36,498 nt of DNA. It comes from Cyanobacteria bacterium RM1_2_2. Its GTDB lineage: Bacteria > Cyanobacteriota > Cyanobacteriia > Elainellales > Elainellaceae. Below the pieces are notes generated by a model. That model ran no database searches. It saw only the letters and a program-made list of their open reading frames with translations, and was not told the origin of the DNA. Positions 1 to 9,149 of the stretch are shown piece by piece. The stretch lies in contig JAAUQT010000033.1 of the NCBI GenBank assembly GCA_012033495.1, positions 1 to 36,498 on the forward strand. The letters run 5' to 3'. Every line of letters starts with the position of its first letter. Within the stretch, counting starts at the first letter, position 1. Position numbers and translations under genes: made by a program.

Positions 1-681
1 AGCTTTCTGGGGAAAAAGTTGTCGCTACGTTGGGGCAGGTTTGGCCCAAATCTTACGATTGACAGATGATTGATCTGCAAAACCTGCCCGTACCGGGGTA
101 GATGGTTTGCCAGAAATCTCCTTAGCTCCCCCTAAGTTCCTCTACCCTGCGGGAAGCTGCTTCACGTCTAGAGAAAGGGAGACTTTGAGTTCAATTCACT
201 CCTTTTGAAGGGGAGCTAGAGGGGAGCAACAGGTTTCCCAAGTTGAAGCAACCCACTTTTCAAACATCCTCGTTAAGCAAAATTTGCCAGCCGCTAAACT
301 TGGCGGTAGAATTCAACCGGATCATATTATAGAAACACCTGCGGTAGCTTCCCTCAAAAAACGGCGATTCATTCAACGCCACTAAACGCCATTAACAGAC
401 AAGATGACTGGATTCTGTCGTTCCAAATTGCAAATTCACTCTTTGCATAAGCTGGCAAACCTGATGGGTTTAAGGTTTAATCCTTTTGTTCAACAGACTA
501 GATTGCAACTAAATTAAAGTCATCCTCCAGTGTGGTGTGACAGGTAAAACCGTTATGGTGAAACCAACGTTTGAAAAAGAATTTTTAAAGAATTACTCCC
601 AGTTCCAAAATTGGTTTATGACCCGCTTTTTTGCTATCCGTCGGATGCGGCAGGTATCTGGGACGGTTTCACGCCCCGCTT
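1..681. other. Intergenic region, no gene recognised
   Basis: No convincing reading frame is seen on either strand. A 9-bp inverted repeat, TAGCTCCCC at 123-131 and GGGGAGCTA at 210-218, brackets about 96 bp rich in C- and G-runs and looks like a small interspersed palindromic element. A GTG-started frame at 537-950 runs antiparallel in phase to the real gene that follows and ends in low-complexity residues, so it is not called. The right part presumably holds the promoter of the next gene, but no clear -35/-10 pair was identified. Confidence 0.5.
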
Positions 682-2865
682 ATGCGGCTGAACTGCGAGT
701 GGAAGGCATTGAGGGCATTGGAGGCAGCAACGAATCTCCGTCCTCTTCTAGTAGCGAAACCGAACGCCCTCTGCCGCCCCCGAAAGTTGCCTACCCCAAA
801 TCGCCCACCCGATGCCCCTTCCCCTCAAGACGACGTGAAGAGCGCGAAGCCGTGGCGCTGGTCGTTGGTGTGGTTAGCTTCCTTGTGTGTGTTAGGCGGC
901 ATGGGAACGGCAGCGCTGGTGTGGCTCGTCAGCTTGCCGCCTCAGGTTGACTGTCGCCAACCGGAAAAGTTGTCGCTGGATATGGAGCGGCTCTACTGCG
1001 CTCAAGAAGCTGCCCAAACTGGAGACTTGAGTAAGCTGATTGCTGGCATTGAGATGCTGAAGCAGTGGCAGCCTGACCATCCCCTCTACCGCGAATCACA
1101 GCGGTTAATTCAGGATTGGTCTAACCAAGTGTTGACCATTGCCACCAAAAAAGTCGTTCAAGGCGATTTAAAAGGCGCAGAAGCCGCCATTAGCCACATT
1201 CCCAACACTACGCCGGTTTATGCCGATGCCCAACAATCGCTCGATCGCTGGCGCAAATACTCCAAAACCGCCTCGGAAATGTATGGCAAGGCCCAAATTG
1301 CCTTGAAACAGAAAGATTGGAGTGCTGTTTCTCAGCAGATTGTGGTGCTTGCCGAATTTGAGCGCGATTATTGGACGCTAGAAAAAGGAGCCAGTGCCGT
1401 CGCCCAGCAGCTTGGCGTAGAAAAGCAAGCATGGCAGATTTTGAGCCGTGCTCAGAAAATGGCGGCATCGGGTGATCTCAAGCAAATTGGTGCGGCGATT
1501 CCGTTGGCTCAAGAAGTTCCCGCCAAAACCTATGCAGCAGAAACCGCAAAGGTGAACCTGAAGCAGTGGAGTCAAAAGCTGGTCACGATGGGTTCGCAGC
1601 AGTGGGAGCAAGGCAATCGGGACAGAGCCGTGGCAACTCTCAGCTTGGCATCTCAAATCAAAATGACGCCTGAAACGGAAGATTTATATCGGTTTGGTAA
1701 TGCTTATCAACTGGCGAATTACCGGCAATTAGAAGAGAAATGGTTGCCGTCAGCGGCTCATGTGCTCAACTTAATGGAGGCGATTGCTGCAATTGAGCAG
1801 GTGAACGTTAAGAGTCCTTTCTACACTCAAGCCCAGACGCTCAAGCAAAGTTGGCAGGCGCAGTTGCAAGACTTGATTCAGTTAAAGTATGCCAGTGCAG
1901 CCGCCAGCCTGGGTCAGCGTTCAACGTTGGAACTAGCCATTGGGCAGGCAAAACAGCTTGATCCTGAGCGTCCGCGTCGAATTCATGCCCAAAGTTTGGT
2001 GGCTTCCTGGCAGCGTGAAACCGAACGTTTGGCCGATCAGCCTCTGCTCGATCAAGCGATCCACACTGCGAAATCAGGTAGCATTGCAGCACTTCAGGCA
2101 GCCATTCAGCAGGCCAGCCAAATTGAACTCGGTCGAGCCTTACGCACCCGCTCACAGACTTGGATTGCGATGTGGCGCTCTGAGATCCAGACCTTAGAAG
2201 ATCAGCCTCAGTTCGATCAAGCTTGGTCACTGGCGCGTCAAGGCAAGTTGGAGGAGGCGATCCAAACGGCAAGCCTAATTCAGCCGGGGCGGTCGCTGTA
2301 TCGAGATGCCCAGTCTGCGATCGGAGAGTGGCGCTATCAGCAAGTTGTGGATGCTCAAATTGCGCAAGACCAGCCGATTCTGAATCGGGCAACGGCTTTG
2401 GCCAATGGGGGCAACTTAGCGGCGGCCATCAGCGTCGCTTCTCAAATTGGTTCAGGACGGGCGCTTTCCGGTCAGGCGCGGGCTGCGATTGATCGATGGG
2501 AAAACCAGCTTCGTCCGCCTGCACCCGATCCGCAAACCCAACCTGACTACGATACTTATGCGCCTGCCCTAGATGATTTGCCCTCCGAAACGCTGGAAGA
2601 ATTTCCGTTTAGCGCTCCTCCACCTAACACAGAGGAGCCTTTCTCTAACCCAGTGCTTCAGCCAGGAGAGTTTCCTAGCCCAACGGCAACCGATCCCGCT
2701 TCGCTGCCTCCAGGCTATGCCCCCTTCCCGCAGCCCACAGAACCCAGCCTAAATCTAGCCCCTGCGCCGATTGAGCCTGCACCCGTTCCACCTGTGTATG
2801 AACCTGTTCCACCCAATGATCCTTTGCCACCTGAAGCCAGCGATCCCCTGCCGCCCCGTTTCTAG
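682..2865 (+). CDS. Membrane-anchored repeat protein with proline-rich tail, function unknown
   Basis: Hypothetical protein of about 727 residues. After a short cytoplasmic N-terminus, which contains a run of basic and proline residues, there is one transmembrane segment (around WSLVWLASLCVLGGMGTAAL). A long helical region follows, built from degenerate repeats of about 40-60 residues. The repeat pattern has a small-residue helix (A.LA..G.L..AI..A..I), then GR.LY..AQ..I..W, and is TPR-like, with at least four clear copies in the C-terminal half. The last 130 residues are strongly proline-rich and acidic and look disordered. I infer an extracytoplasmic scaffold tethered by one helix, and I do not recognise a function. 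The start is uncertain. ATG 682 begins just before a stretch (EWKALRALEAA...RPLLVAKP) that looks conserved, while an upstream in-frame ATG at 631 would add 17 residues. No good ribosome binding site decides between them. The stop codon lies inside a 12-bp tandem repeat. Confidence 0.75.
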   Translation: MRLNCEWKALRALEAATNLRPLLVAKPNALCRPRKLPTPNRPPDAPSPQDDVKSAKPWRWSLVWLASLCVLGGMGTAALVWLVSLPPQVDCRQPEKLSLDMERLYCAQEAAQTGDLSKLIAGIEMLKQWQPDHPLYRESQRLIQDWSNQVLTIATKKVVQGDLKGAEAAISHIPNTTPVYADAQQSLDRWRKYSKTASEMYGKAQIALKQKDWSAVSQQIVVLAEFERDYWTLEKGASAVAQQLGVEKQAWQILSRAQKMAASGDLKQIGAAIPLAQEVPAKTYAAETAKVNLKQWSQKLVTMGSQQWEQGNRDRAVATLSLASQIKMTPETEDLYRFGNAYQLANYRQLEEKWLPSAAHVLNLMEAIAAIEQVNVKSPFYTQAQTLKQSWQAQLQDLIQLKYASAAASLGQRSTLELAIGQAKQLDPERPRRIHAQSLVASWQRETERLADQPLLDQAIHTAKSGSIAALQAAIQQASQIELGRALRTRSQTWIAMWRSEIQTLEDQPQFDQAWSLARQGKLEEAIQTASLIQPGRSLYRDAQSAIGEWRYQQVVDAQIAQDQPILNRATALANGGNLAAAISVASQIGSGRALSGQARAAIDRWENQLRPPAPDPQTQPDYDTYAPALDDLPSETLEEFPFSAPPPNTEEPFSNPVLQPGEFPSPTATDPASLPPGYAPFPQPTEPSLNLAPAPIEPAPVPPVYEPVPPNDPLPPEASDPLPPRF

Positions 2866-2891
2866 TTCGGTTTCTAGTTCGGTTTCTAGTT
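2859..2891 (+). repeat. 12-bp tandem repeat, 2.75 copies, over a stop codon
   Basis: The unit TTTCTAGTTCGG occurs perfectly at 2859-2870 and 2871-2882, with a partial copy TTTCTAGTT at 2883-2891. The stop TAG of the upstream gene is inside the first unit. Because the unit is 12 bp, every further copy supplies another in-frame TAG. Confidence 0.95.
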
Positions 2892-3231
2892 AAAAGGCAG
2901 GTTGAAGAGCCAGATGCAGCGGATTTTAGCCTGTGGATTAACCCAACAGCCCAACAGTTGCAAGCGCGTCGTTGGCATGAAATGAATCTCATGAAATTAA
3001 TTTACCGAGATTGATTGAAGCGGGTGAAAACTTGGGCAAAAGCAGAAGATGGGCTACCGGAGCACCCCCAACGCAGCCTCATCCTCCAACACAGCAGAAA
3101 GTGAGGAGCCGTTGGTGCTAAATTCCTCTTATGTAGCGAAGCAAACAGTTGAAGCTGAATCTCTGAGTCAGCTATCTTACTAGGAAATGCAAAAAGCACC
3201 CATTTTTTGCATCTCATGCGCCTGTAACCCC
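2866..3231. other. Intergenic region, possible short coding remnant
   Basis: No gene is called here. On the plus strand one frame from about 2895 to 3014 is open and has protein-like composition (for example INPTAQQLQARRWHEMN) but lacks a start and is only about 39 codons long. It could be a gene remnant of unknown family or chance. The rest shows nothing recognisable. Confidence 0.4.
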
Positions 3232-5154
3232 ATGATTTCCCAAATGCCGTCGTCTGATTCTCTTCGGCTGATGTTAATTGATGCTGATGCTGTTTTTCGA
3301 TCGAGCATCAAAGTTTGGTTTGACCAGTATGCAGATGTCAGGATTGTTGCTGAAGCAGAAGATGGCGAAACTGCACTGCAAATTTTAGACACTCAGTTCC
3401 AAACCCAAGCAGCCATTCTGGACGCTGGCTCAACGGATACCAGCAGCCCATTTACGCCAATTAACTTGATTGTGCTAGATATCGGGCTGGGTCAGCCTCA
3501 GCCCAACCAACTTCAAGGACTAGATCTAGGTCGCATTCTCAAGCGTCGCTATCCGGCGTTGCCTCTTTTGTTTTTGAGTGCGTCGCCAGAACCGATTGTT
3601 TTAGCGGCGGCGCAGCAAGTTGGCGCTGATGGTTACTGCCCAAAACGCATCGAGCCAACAGAACTCATGACCGTGATTCGCCGGGTTGCTGCCGGTCAGC
3701 CCTGCTGGATCAGGGATTGGCAAACCGCAGAATCGCAATCAACCGAAAATAATTTGGCTCGTTCCAATCCGCCAACTCTCGCAGAACCAGCCGGTGCTCT
3801 AGCGGGTTTTCGCCGCAATCTTCGGATGTCAGGCATTCAGCAAATTGAGGCAGCTTTAGAGACTGTCACCACTGAGCTACAAAATCTCGATCTTTCGCTG
3901 TTGGATCGGGCAATTCTAGCGGGACAGCAACGAGAACTGCGGGCAGCAAGATGGCTCCTCAACCAACTGTTGGCAACGCCCCGACTGGAAGCCTCGCCCA
4001 GCGGCAGAACAAGCGATAGAACAAGCGACAGAGCACTAGATCCGTCCAGACGAGAACTGCCCCGCCCGTCGCCCGCAGCCAACCTGCCCACCAACCCGCC
4101 TACCAACCTGCCTACCAACCTGCCCACCTCAAACCTCGACCCTGCCGCCCTGACTACCCAGCCGTCCAGCGCCATCGCTGAGCCTTCCGCAATCCGATCG
4201 ATTGCTTTTGACGCGGTGTTGGCCAAAATTCAGACTGGTCTCCTCAATCAAACCGATCTGGCGTTAGAGATTGACATTCTCAAAGAAGACAAGAAACGCG
4301 ACCTGCTTTACCTGATTTTGCGTAAATTCGAGGATTTGCTCAACGAATTGCGCTATTCCCAGGTTGCCGTGGAGCAGTTGCCGTGGAAGCGTTCAACCCT
4401 CCTGCTCGATCTTTGGCAAATGGTGGTGATCGACTTTTTTGGCAAATATTACACGGTGCGGTTGGGCGAAACCGAAAGAGAAGTGGTGGAAACGCTGCTG
4501 CAAGATGCGCTAGTTGTTCAGTCTGAGATTTTAGACAAAATTCCGGGTGTCACTGATTTACTGCAACATTTTCTTTTCCAAACCCCGCTGGCTGTAGACA
4601 ATGTGCCCTATGCGGCTGGTAATCCTGAATCGCTGGCCCGAGCCGAACTGCTGCTAGAAAATCTGATCATTCAGGTGGCAAACGCCGTCATGCAGCCCCT
4701 ACTCAACCACTTTGCCAATGTGGAAACCATTAAGCAAAACTTTTACGATCGACGGCTGCTTTCTAGCCGTGAAATTGAACGGTTCCGGAATGATTTGTCT
4801 TGGCGCTATCGGCTCAATCGCGTCTTTCGAGAACCCAAAGATATTTTTGAGAGCCAGTATCGGTTGTTCATCCTCACCGGCCGCGCCATCAAGCAAACCG
4901 CCATCTATGCCCCGCGTAGCGAAGAATTGGCGGATCTCTCTGGGCTTCCCTACCTCGTAACGCTGGCGCTTGAAACTCGCGATGCAGTGGCACCTCGGCT
5001 GCGGTCGGTTGTATCTTTTGCGGGCAATGGGTTTGTTTATGTGCTGACGGAAGTAATTGGACGAGGGCTGGGATTAGTCGGACGGGGAATTCTCAAAGGA
5101 TTGGGCAACGTTTGGCAGGATACAAAATACGGCCGTGACCGCAACCAGCGCTGA
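3232..5154 (+). CDS. Response-regulator receiver protein with C-terminal DUF3685 (Ycf55-like)
   Basis: About 640 residues in three parts. Residues 10-140 form a CheY-like receiver. Its acidic pocket starts in LMLIDADAVFR, the likely phospho-acceptor Asp is in NLIVLDIGLG, and the conserved Lys is in GYCPKRIE. Next comes a variable linker rich in Pro, Thr, Asn and Ser that includes four tandem 12-bp units. The C-terminal 330 residues match the cyanobacterial and algal-plastid DUF3685/Ycf55 family as I know it. There is no HTH DNA-binding domain, so the output is probably protein-protein or membrane-linked; the last 50 residues contain hydrophobic stretches. Function is unknown. The start is uncertain: ATG 3187, 3232 and 3244 are all in frame, and the AGGA before 3187 is only one base from the ATG. 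Convergent with the Tic22 gene. Confidence 0.8.
   Translation: MISQMPSSDSLRLMLIDADAVFRSSIKVWFDQYADVRIVAEAEDGETALQILDTQFQTQAAILDAGSTDTSSPFTPINLIVLDIGLGQPQPNQLQGLDLGRILKRRYPALPLLFLSASPEPIVLAAAQQVGADGYCPKRIEPTELMTVIRRVAAGQPCWIRDWQTAESQSTENNLARSNPPTLAEPAGALAGFRRNLRMSGIQQIEAALETVTTELQNLDLSLLDRAILAGQQRELRAARWLLNQLLATPRLEASPSGRTSDRTSDRALDPSRRELPRPSPAANLPTNPPTNLPTNLPTSNLDPAALTTQPSSAIAEPSAIRSIAFDAVLAKIQTGLLNQTDLALEIDILKEDKKRDLLYLILRKFEDLLNELRYSQVAVEQLPWKRSTLLLDLWQMVVIDFFGKYYTVRLGETEREVVETLLQDALVVQSEILDKIPGVTDLLQHFLFQTPLAVDNVPYAAGNPESLARAELLLENLIIQVANAVMQPLLNHFANVETIKQNFYDRRLLSSREIERFRNDLSWRYRLNRVFREPKDIFESQYRLFILTGRAIKQTAIYAPRSEELADLSGLPYLVTLALETRDAVAPRLRSVVSFAGNGFVYVLTEVIGRGLGLVGRGILKGLGNVWQDTKYGRDRNQR
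4081..4128 (+). repeat. In-frame 12-bp tandem repeat, four units, in the linker
   Basis: Four consecutive 12-bp units, each a variant of AACCTGCCCACC, sit at 4081-4092, 4093-4104, 4105-4116 and 4117-4128. They encode a repeated Asn-Leu/Pro-Pro-Thr tetrapeptide in the linker of the receiver-DUF3685 protein. A second 12-bp pair (AGAACAAGCGAT then AGAACAAGCGAC) lies at 4006-4029 in the same linker. Confidence 0.95.
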
Positions 5155-5155
5155 G

Positions 5156-5233
5156 GGGCAGAAGGGGAAAGGGGGAGCGTGTCTAGAATTCTGTATCCAG
5201 GCTTCCAATCTCCTATGTTGTAGCCTTCTGCCC
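5156..5233. terminator. Inverted repeat between convergent genes
   Basis: GGGCAGAAGG at 5156-5165 pairs perfectly with CCTTCTGCCC at 5224-5233 between the convergent DUF3685 and Tic22 genes. The 58-nt loop is long and there is no T-run, so this may be an interspersed repeat rather than a true intrinsic terminator. Confidence 0.35.
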
Positions 5234-5248
5234 TCTGCCTTCCCTTCC

Positions 5249-6040
5249 TCACTGCTGCGGGGCAGGCTGAACTTGAGGAGCAGGGTTTTGGGGCGCTGCC
5301 TCTAGCGATCGAACAAAATCATAGCTTTCTGGATAAGGAACAAACTCAAGCTGAGTCAGCCCTTCATTATCTTGCGTGTGGAAAGCTTGGATAATCGACT
5401 CCAGACTCCAAACCTGAACTCGAACGCTGGAAACAAGCTCTGGTTTTTCTTGCTTGAGGCGATCGATCTGCTGCTGCAACTGGGCTTGGCTGAAAAACAT
5501 CGGGATGTAAACTTCTCCATCGCGCTCGTTGCTGAGATAAACTTCGTCATCTTGCCCACCTGACCGAGCCACAAACAGCGGCACTCCGCGAAACTCATCC
5601 GGGTTGCTGCCATTCTGCTGCAAAATCGTCCTAGCAGCTTCGACATCTTGCTCGGTGGGGATAAACCTCACAACTAGCGGATCTTCCCTTTCTTGAGTCA
5701 TTTCCTGATAAATTTGCGCCAACGAAAGCGGTAAAACTTCTACCTCGCCGCCAATCTCGGCATTCTCACGACGCAATCCTGCCAGGAAGCCTTGGGCATC
5801 TTGCGGGCCAATGAAAACATAAATGCATTGCACCGTTTCGCCTTCGTTCTGCCCCGGACATCTCAGCAGAAGCAAATTATTCTGCTCATTCGCTAACGTA
5901 AACACAGGCACAGGACGCAACCGCTGAATAACTTCTTCATCGGTTAAAGCCAGCACGGGCAGGCTGCTAGCAATCAATGAACCTAGTAGAATTCCTCCTA
6001 CCCAACCCAGCGTTTTGCTCCAACGAAATAACGATCTCAT
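5249..6040 (-). CDS. tic22: Tic22 family protein
   Basis: 263 residues. A signal peptide (MRSLFRWSK, hydrophobic core, cleavage near VLALT) is followed by a Tic22-like domain. Typical family features are RLRPVPVFTLANEQNNLLLL, a GPQDAQGFL segment, a central VRFIPTEQDVEAA, and GVPLFVARSG near the middle. Cyanobacterial Tic22 is known as a thylakoid-lumen/periplasmic protein linked to outer-membrane biogenesis and is the ancestor of the plastid import factor. The start is decided by the ribosome binding site: AGGAG (CTCCT at 6046-6050 on the plus strand) is 5 bases before the ATG at 6040. An upstream in-frame ATG at 6106 would put 22 non-signal-like residues ahead of the signal peptide. The C-terminus is rich in Pro and Gln. 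Confidence 0.88.
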   Translation of the reverse strand: MRSLFRWSKTLGWVGGILLGSLIASSLPVLALTDEEVIQRLRPVPVFTLANEQNNLLLLRCPGQNEGETVQCIYVFIGPQDAQGFLAGLRRENAEIGGEVEVLPLSLAQIYQEMTQEREDPLVVRFIPTEQDVEAARTILQQNGSNPDEFRGVPLFVARSGGQDDEVYLSNERDGEVYIPMFFSQAQLQQQIDRLKQEKPELVSSVRVQVWSLESIIQAFHTQDNEGLTQLEFVPYPESYDFVRSLEAAPQNPAPQVQPAPQQ

Positions 6041-6649
6041 AACTGCTCCTAAACCTAAATACTGGCTTGTGGAATGGGGTACAACTTGAATAGGATATAC
6101 GCTCAAAGACCCATCTGTTGTTCAATGATCGACTCTAACGCTTTGCAACTTCACTCCTCGCAACTCTGGATGAGTTTAGTGGCACGATTCAGTCTCAAGA
6201 GTTTGCGGCATTTTTTTAAGCATCGCTAAAATGGCGGCGCACCGAGAGCGCAATTTTGTTAGAAAACGATAAGAACTAGGTGAATAGATTTACATACTTT
6301 AATCTCGTAGGCAACCGTTGAGCAGGGGTCTTCCATGACACACGAACTCTACCTATCTAGCTACAAACAGAACCACTCCACTCTATATTTACGTCTCAAT
6401 TAATATGGCAGTTGTGACTCTAGTAAGGTGTCGGGGGTGTAGATTACAGCAACCAAATTGCCATAACTATTGCCATAACTGTACTGACTGTTGATCCGGT
6501 TTAGGAGTTCCTGCGGCTGTATTAGCAATTTGCAGGCAGCTTTGTAGTTTGATTGCAACTCTGATTGCAACCCGGTTTTTAGCTTGCCAACCTAATTCCC
6601 ATAGCCCGCTCCTATCCAGGAAAACTGCAATCCCTGAGGGGGAAGATTG
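6041..6649. other. Divergent intergenic region with two short tandem repeats
   Basis: A 600-bp spacer between two divergent genes, with no reading frame worth calling. It contains a perfect 12-bp tandem (ATTGCCATAACT at 6457-6468 and 6469-6480) and an 11/12 tandem (TGATTGCAACTC at 6550-6561, TGATTGCAACCC at 6562-6573). Promoters for both neighbours are expected here but were not identified with confidence. Confidence 0.6.
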
Positions 6650-8068
6650 ATGACTTGCTCAAAATTCAACCGTAATCATCCAGCCCCATTTTGGCAGCGC
6701 CGCAAAATCGTTACTCGATTCGCTCAAGGCAGCATCGGATTTTTTCTGGTACTCCTGACCGCTTGTTCTAATTTGCCGAGTTCAATTACGGCCCTGCCGG
6801 CTTCAATTCGCTGGCCCGATGTCCTTAACCTGCCGATTATCAGTCAAATTCAGCCCCCCGCTAGCAGTGAAACGCCTTCAGTTAGTCCAGAACAACTGAA
6901 GCTGGGCATGTTGCTTTCCTTGTCGGGCAACCTGGCAAGATTTGGAAATTCTATGCAAGATACGACTCAACTGCTAGTAGAAACCGTGAATGGCTGTGGT
7001 GGTGTCTTGAAGCAATCGGTGCAATTGTTTTCAGCAGACGATGGCAGCAACGCAGTGGCGGGCAAGGCAGGCATAACGAGTTTGGTGGAGACTTACCAGG
7101 TAGGAGCCGTGATTGGCGCGATCGGCAGCGAAGTTTCTAATGCCACGGTTGACATTGCGGTGAAAAATCAGGTCGTGCAAATTTCGCCCGCTAGTGCTAG
7201 CCCTGTTCTAACTGAAAGGGCCAAAAGCGGCACATTTGGAGGGTTCTGGTTCCGCACCATGCCTCCAGATTCTTTTCAAGGCGAAGCGTTAGCGAAAGTC
7301 GCTCAGCAAAAAGGGTTCAAAACGGTGTCCATTTTGGCGCTCGACAATGACTATGGAAACAGTGTTGTCAAAGCTTTTGAAACCAGCTTCAAACAGCAAG
7401 GAGGAAAGATTAGCACTTCTAGTCGGTTCAGCCCCTTCGCCGGACTTTCTAATATCGATTTCGTTACAACTTTTGGTGAAAACCCCGACGCGGTTCTGCT
7501 TGTTGCGGAGCCTGACTTGGGTGGGGCAATCTTGCGAGTAGCCTACGAGCTTGGCTTTTTCAGCGGGAATACCAAAATCTTGCTGCCTGTGAGCATGAAA
7601 ACCGACAGCTTGGCTGACCAAGTTGGGCAATCCATTGATGGTCGTTACATCGCTTCTAATGTGCTTGGCATTACACCTCGAATAGGCAGTCCTGCCTTGA
7701 CGCCTTTTCAGGAGGCTTACAAAAAGCGCTTTAACCGTAATCCAGGTCTTTATGATGCCAATACTTGGGACGCAGCAGCCGTGGCTATCCTGGCAGCAGA
7801 AGCAGCTAAAAGTTCAACTGGAGCCGCTATCAAAACCGAAATTCCGACAATTGCCAATGCTCCAGGGGTTAAAGTCAGCGATATGTGCCAAGCCCTGACG
7901 TTTGTACGAGAAGGCAAAGATATTGACTATGAAGGCTTGAGTGGCACGGTTGAGTTCAATGCTACTGGAGATAGCATCGCTAGCTACAGCATTTGGACAA
8001 TCGACTATACCGGAAAAATTAAAATAGAGTCGGATGTTCAAGCTGGGGAAGTCAAGCCAAACGGCTAG
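6650..8068 (+). CDS. ABC transporter substrate-binding lipoprotein, Leu/Ile/Val-binding type
   Basis: 472 residues. A basic N-terminus, a hydrophobic helix and a lipobox (LLTAC, Cys near residue 39) make this a lipoprotein. A Ser/Pro-rich spacer follows, then a periplasmic binding protein type 1 fold of the branched-chain amino acid/amide class (LKLGMLLSLSGNLARFGNSM, GAIGSEVSNATVDIA, SPASASPVLT, WDAAAVAILAAEA). Two Cys residues (NGCGGVL and MCQALTF) could form a disulfide. The ligand cannot be told from sequence; amino acids, urea or short amides are bound by relatives. No permease or ATPase gene is adjacent, so it is an orphan binding protein. The ATG at 6650 has a GAGGGGGA ribosome binding site a few bases upstream; the preceding TTG at 6647 is less likely. 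Confidence 0.85.
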   Translation: MTCSKFNRNHPAPFWQRRKIVTRFAQGSIGFFLVLLTACSNLPSSITALPASIRWPDVLNLPIISQIQPPASSETPSVSPEQLKLGMLLSLSGNLARFGNSMQDTTQLLVETVNGCGGVLKQSVQLFSADDGSNAVAGKAGITSLVETYQVGAVIGAIGSEVSNATVDIAVKNQVVQISPASASPVLTERAKSGTFGGFWFRTMPPDSFQGEALAKVAQQKGFKTVSILALDNDYGNSVVKAFETSFKQQGGKISTSSRFSPFAGLSNIDFVTTFGENPDAVLLVAEPDLGGAILRVAYELGFFSGNTKILLPVSMKTDSLADQVGQSIDGRYIASNVLGITPRIGSPALTPFQEAYKKRFNRNPGLYDANTWDAAAVAILAAEAAKSSTGAAIKTEIPTIANAPGVKVSDMCQALTFVREGKDIDYEGLSGTVEFNATGDSIASYSIWTIDYTGKIKIESDVQAGEVKPNG

Positions 8069-8164
8069 CCCGGTCAGGGCAGATTTACCAACAAGGCTCA
8101 ACCTGTTGAAAAGGCTGAGACAAAACCTACCCCAGGTCAGGAAGGACTTTCTCAGAGTTTACTT

Positions 8165-8241
<77 letters not shown>

Positions 8242-8321
8242 ATAGGCTATGATGATAACCCATTCCCATACTAACTGGAAGTAGCCAATTCGTCACGGCT
8301 AATTTGTGGCGTTACGCAAAA

Positions 8322-8390
8322 AGTTTAGACCAAGGGGAGTGAGGGCTGCGCCCCCAGCCGGGGAATTCCCTGCTGCACCCTGTCTAAACT
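8322..8390. repeat. 69-bp inverted-repeat element upstream of bioD
   Basis: AGTTTAGAC at 8322-8330 and GTCTAAACT at 8382-8390 form a perfect 9-bp terminal inverted repeat. The interior contains a second G/C-rich palindrome (GGCTGCGCCCCCAGCC). It resembles small non-autonomous palindromic elements of cyanobacteria. It ends about 30 bases before the ribosome binding site of the next gene and could fold in its leader RNA. Confidence 0.6.
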
Positions 8391-8421
8391 CAAATACCTA
8401 CGGCTATATTACTTAGAATTT

Positions 8422-8426
8422 AGGAG
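8422..8426 (+). promoter_or_regulatory. Ribosome binding site selecting a TTG start
   Basis: AGGAG six bases before the TTG at 8433. The TTG is followed directly by the conserved BioD N-terminus, so this site supports initiation at TTG. Confidence 0.75.
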
Positions 8427-8432
8427 CAATCT

Positions 8433-9149
8433 TTGAACACGCTACTCATTGCAGGAACTGATACCAAAGTCGGTAAAACTGTTGTGATAATGGCGCTGCT
8501 AGCCTATTGGCAGCGTTATTGTGCGGCACACCCGCTGGGAGTAATGAAACCTGTAGAGTGTCGTCGTCGTGACGATGCAACCGAGCGAGACTGCGAAAAA
8601 TTCAGTCGATTGTTCAATCTCGATCAGACGTTGGCAGAGATTACGCCCGTTTCGCTTGGCACAGCAGCCCTGCCGCCCATTGCCGTTGCCCAAGACAATG
8701 TCCAGATCAATTTGGAAGACATCTGGCAACGCTTGCAACAACTGCAACTGCAAAAGGATTTGGTTTTAGTGGAAGCTTGGGGTGGGCTAGGTGCGCCCCT
8801 CACCTATGAAACAACCGTTGCGGATCTCGCTTGGGATTGGCATCTCCCGACGGTACTGGTGGTGCCAGTTCAACCTGGTTCTGTGTCCCAAGCCGTCGCA
8901 AATGTGGCATTGGCTCAACAGGCACGGTTGCATCTTAAAGGGATTATTCTCAACAGCAGCCAACCTGACTCGCGCCAAGAGCGGGAAGACTGGGCCCCAG
9001 TCGATCTAATTCAATCGCTGACTCGGAAGCCAGTTTTAGGACACTTGCCTTTCCTCGAAGATCTAACTGATATCAACAAACTTGCCCAAATTGCGTCTGA
9101 ATGGCAGCTAGAGCGTTTCTTGCCCCAGCTAGAAGCTGCTCTCTATTAA
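8433..9149 (+). CDS. bioD: Dethiobiotin synthetase BioD (TTG start)
   Basis: 238 residues, normal BioD length. It closes the ureido ring of 7,8-diaminopelargonate with CO2 and ATP, the penultimate step of biotin synthesis, in the cytosol. The P-loop GTDTKVGKT is at residues 8-16, followed by VMKPVECRRRDD, which matches the KPV segment that binds substrate. VEAWGGLGAPL is the second conserved phosphate/Mg loop, and NSSQPD is in the base-recognition region. The start is TTG, supported by AGGAG 6 bases upstream. No other bio gene is adjacent, so this is a stand-alone bioD. The stop codon touches the left end of a 120-bp MITE-like element. Confidence 0.92.
   Translation: MNTLLIAGTDTKVGKTVVIMALLAYWQRYCAAHPLGVMKPVECRRRDDATERDCEKFSRLFNLDQTLAEITPVSLGTAALPPIAVAQDNVQINLEDIWQRLQQLQLQKDLVLVEAWGGLGAPLTYETTVADLAWDWHLPTVLVVPVQPGSVSQAVANVALAQQARLHLKGIILNSSQPDSRQEREDWAPVDLIQSLTRKPVLGHLPFLEDLTDINKLAQIASEWQLERFLPQLEAALY

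Noticed and set aside
537..950. 137-codon GTG-started frame overlapping the first gene
   Set aside because: Composition turns into Ser/Pro/Arg runs typical of an out-of-frame shadow; the frame starting at 631/682 carries the membrane helix and repeats.
3837..4226. Minus-strand frame of 129 codons inside the DUF3685 gene
   Set aside because: It is generated by the tandem-repeat linker (repeating Val-Gly-Arg-Leu) in the antisense frame.
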